This document shows, in pieces, positions 63,501 through 64,000 of a DNA stretch of 64,000 nt. The position numbers and the translations under genes are program-made. Location: NCBI GenBank assembly GCA_015179045.1, contig WHUZ01000004.1, positions 2,046,001-2,110,000 of the forward strand. The letters are read 5' to 3'. Each line of letters begins with the position of its first letter. Positions within the stretch are counted from its first letter, which is position 1. The notes below the pieces were generated by a model. That model was given only the letters and a program-made list of their open reading frames with translations. It had not been told where the DNA came from and searched no databases. The stretch is from Kalaharituber pfeilii (taxonomy: Eukaryota; Ascomycota; Pezizomycetes; Pezizales; Pezizaceae).

Positions 63501-64000
63501 ACCCTGGGCCGCCTGATGACACAGGATTAGTACTACCACACATCCACATAGGTATACCAATAATTCATTGCGGCGTATGCCAAATAGAGTGACTGGGAAT
63601 TGTAAAAGACGCCTCACAGTTTGAAAATAAGATCTGCGTGGAAGTGAAGCCCTATGGATGTCGCCGCATTGCGCTTGTTGAGGCTACAAGTGCCCCATAA
63701 GGAGTACTGTGCGCTTATTGGAGAGGCACGATCAGGTGTTGTGAAACAGTGTGTACGGTAAGAGAACGGCTGCACTGCGCTTGTTGGACATGCAATGTTG
63801 TAACGCGGGCTTCTCATATTTTCATGTGCTATGTACTTAAGCATACTTGTATGAAACTACACGCCCTTAACTGGGACAGGCAGAAGTCGCACCAATTGCC
63901 GCCCCAGTGCACTTGATGTATGGGTTATATTTGAGTATTGCACTCTACGCCGTTTGCCATCAGGCTGTGCCATACAGATTGCCCCGTGCCGCACCATGAT
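60555..64000. other. Right end, no gene recognised
   Basis: The phosphatase promoter comes first (T run at about 60764-60782). A GC-rich island with G19, C16 and C14 runs follows at about 61380-62375. Then AT-mixed sequence with a perfect CTGAATTAATTCAG palindrome near 63059-63072. The long minus-strand frames at 61372-62266 are Pro/Ser/Arg low complexity, C/T-rich on that strand as fungal 5' leaders are. I cannot support a coding gene. Confidence 0.45.
61504..61522. repeat. G19 homopolymer in a GC-rich island
   Basis: Uninterrupted G run, with further G runs at 61561-61574 and C16 at 62060-62075 and C14 at 62361-62374. Run lengths are as given in the sequence and may be unreliable. Confidence 0.8.

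Overview
The window is a stretch of a filamentous ascomycete (Pezizomycotina) nuclear chromosome. The evidence is short GT-AG introns of about 50-70 nt with CTAAC/CTGAC-type branch sites, a group III (Nik-1/Os-1 type) hybrid histidine kinase, a single-chain fused urease, a DUF5102/Laa2-type protein with the LWNQLVAPPP motif and a fungal PA-TM-RING protein. Intron density is high (about 75-80 introns in 17 genes) and spacers are 1-6.5 kb. That fits an early-diverging class such as Pezizomycetes or Orbiliomycetes better than a compact Eurotiomycete, but I cannot fix the genus. No secondary-metabolite cluster, CRISPR array, complete transposon, rRNA or convincing tRNA was seen.

Layout. 0-20 kb: 3' end of the os-1 histidine kinase (+), ATP synthase inhibitor IF1 (-), then 14-3-3, the seven-knuckle zinc-finger protein Gis2/Byr3, the meiotic recombinase DMC1, a Laa2-like AP-1 cofactor and dynein light chain LC8, all on +. 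21-30 kb: RPB2 (-) and UTP11 (+) diverge from one 645 bp spacer, and UTP11 converges on mitochondrial processing peptidase beta (-). 31-35 kb: a Ccc2-type copper ATPase (-). 35.2-41.8 kb: a gene-free stretch with an old diverged repeat in two copies, small inverted repeats and homopolymers. 41.8-54 kb: NGG1/ADA3 of SAGA (-) diverges from a PA-TM-RING ubiquitin ligase (+), followed by an HMG-box protein (+) and urease (+). 54.7-60.6 kb: SDS22 (-) and a Psr1-type phosphatase (-). 60.6-64 kb: no gene recognised.

The genes are housekeeping functions (transcription, ribosome assembly, mitochondrial import and ATPase control, vesicle traffic, phosphatase control, copper and urea metabolism, meiosis), not one pathway. 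For all 16 complete genes the exon lengths were summed and give whole numbers of codons, and each reading frame was traced.

Most notable: (i) NGG1 carries two compensating one-base indels in homopolymers that replace a conserved segment by an out-of-frame one; (ii) three introns with GC donors, in DMC1, the Laa2-like gene and urease; (iii) the copper ATPase metal-binding repeats are tandemly duplicated exons with identical phase-2 boundaries; (iv) a palindromic element at 38.7 kb whose arms differ only by transitions; (v) the two-copy repeat at 37.8 and 40.2 kb with different insertions; (vi) a T30/A31 inverted homopolymer between urease and SDS22. I did not find a clearly new multi-gene system.
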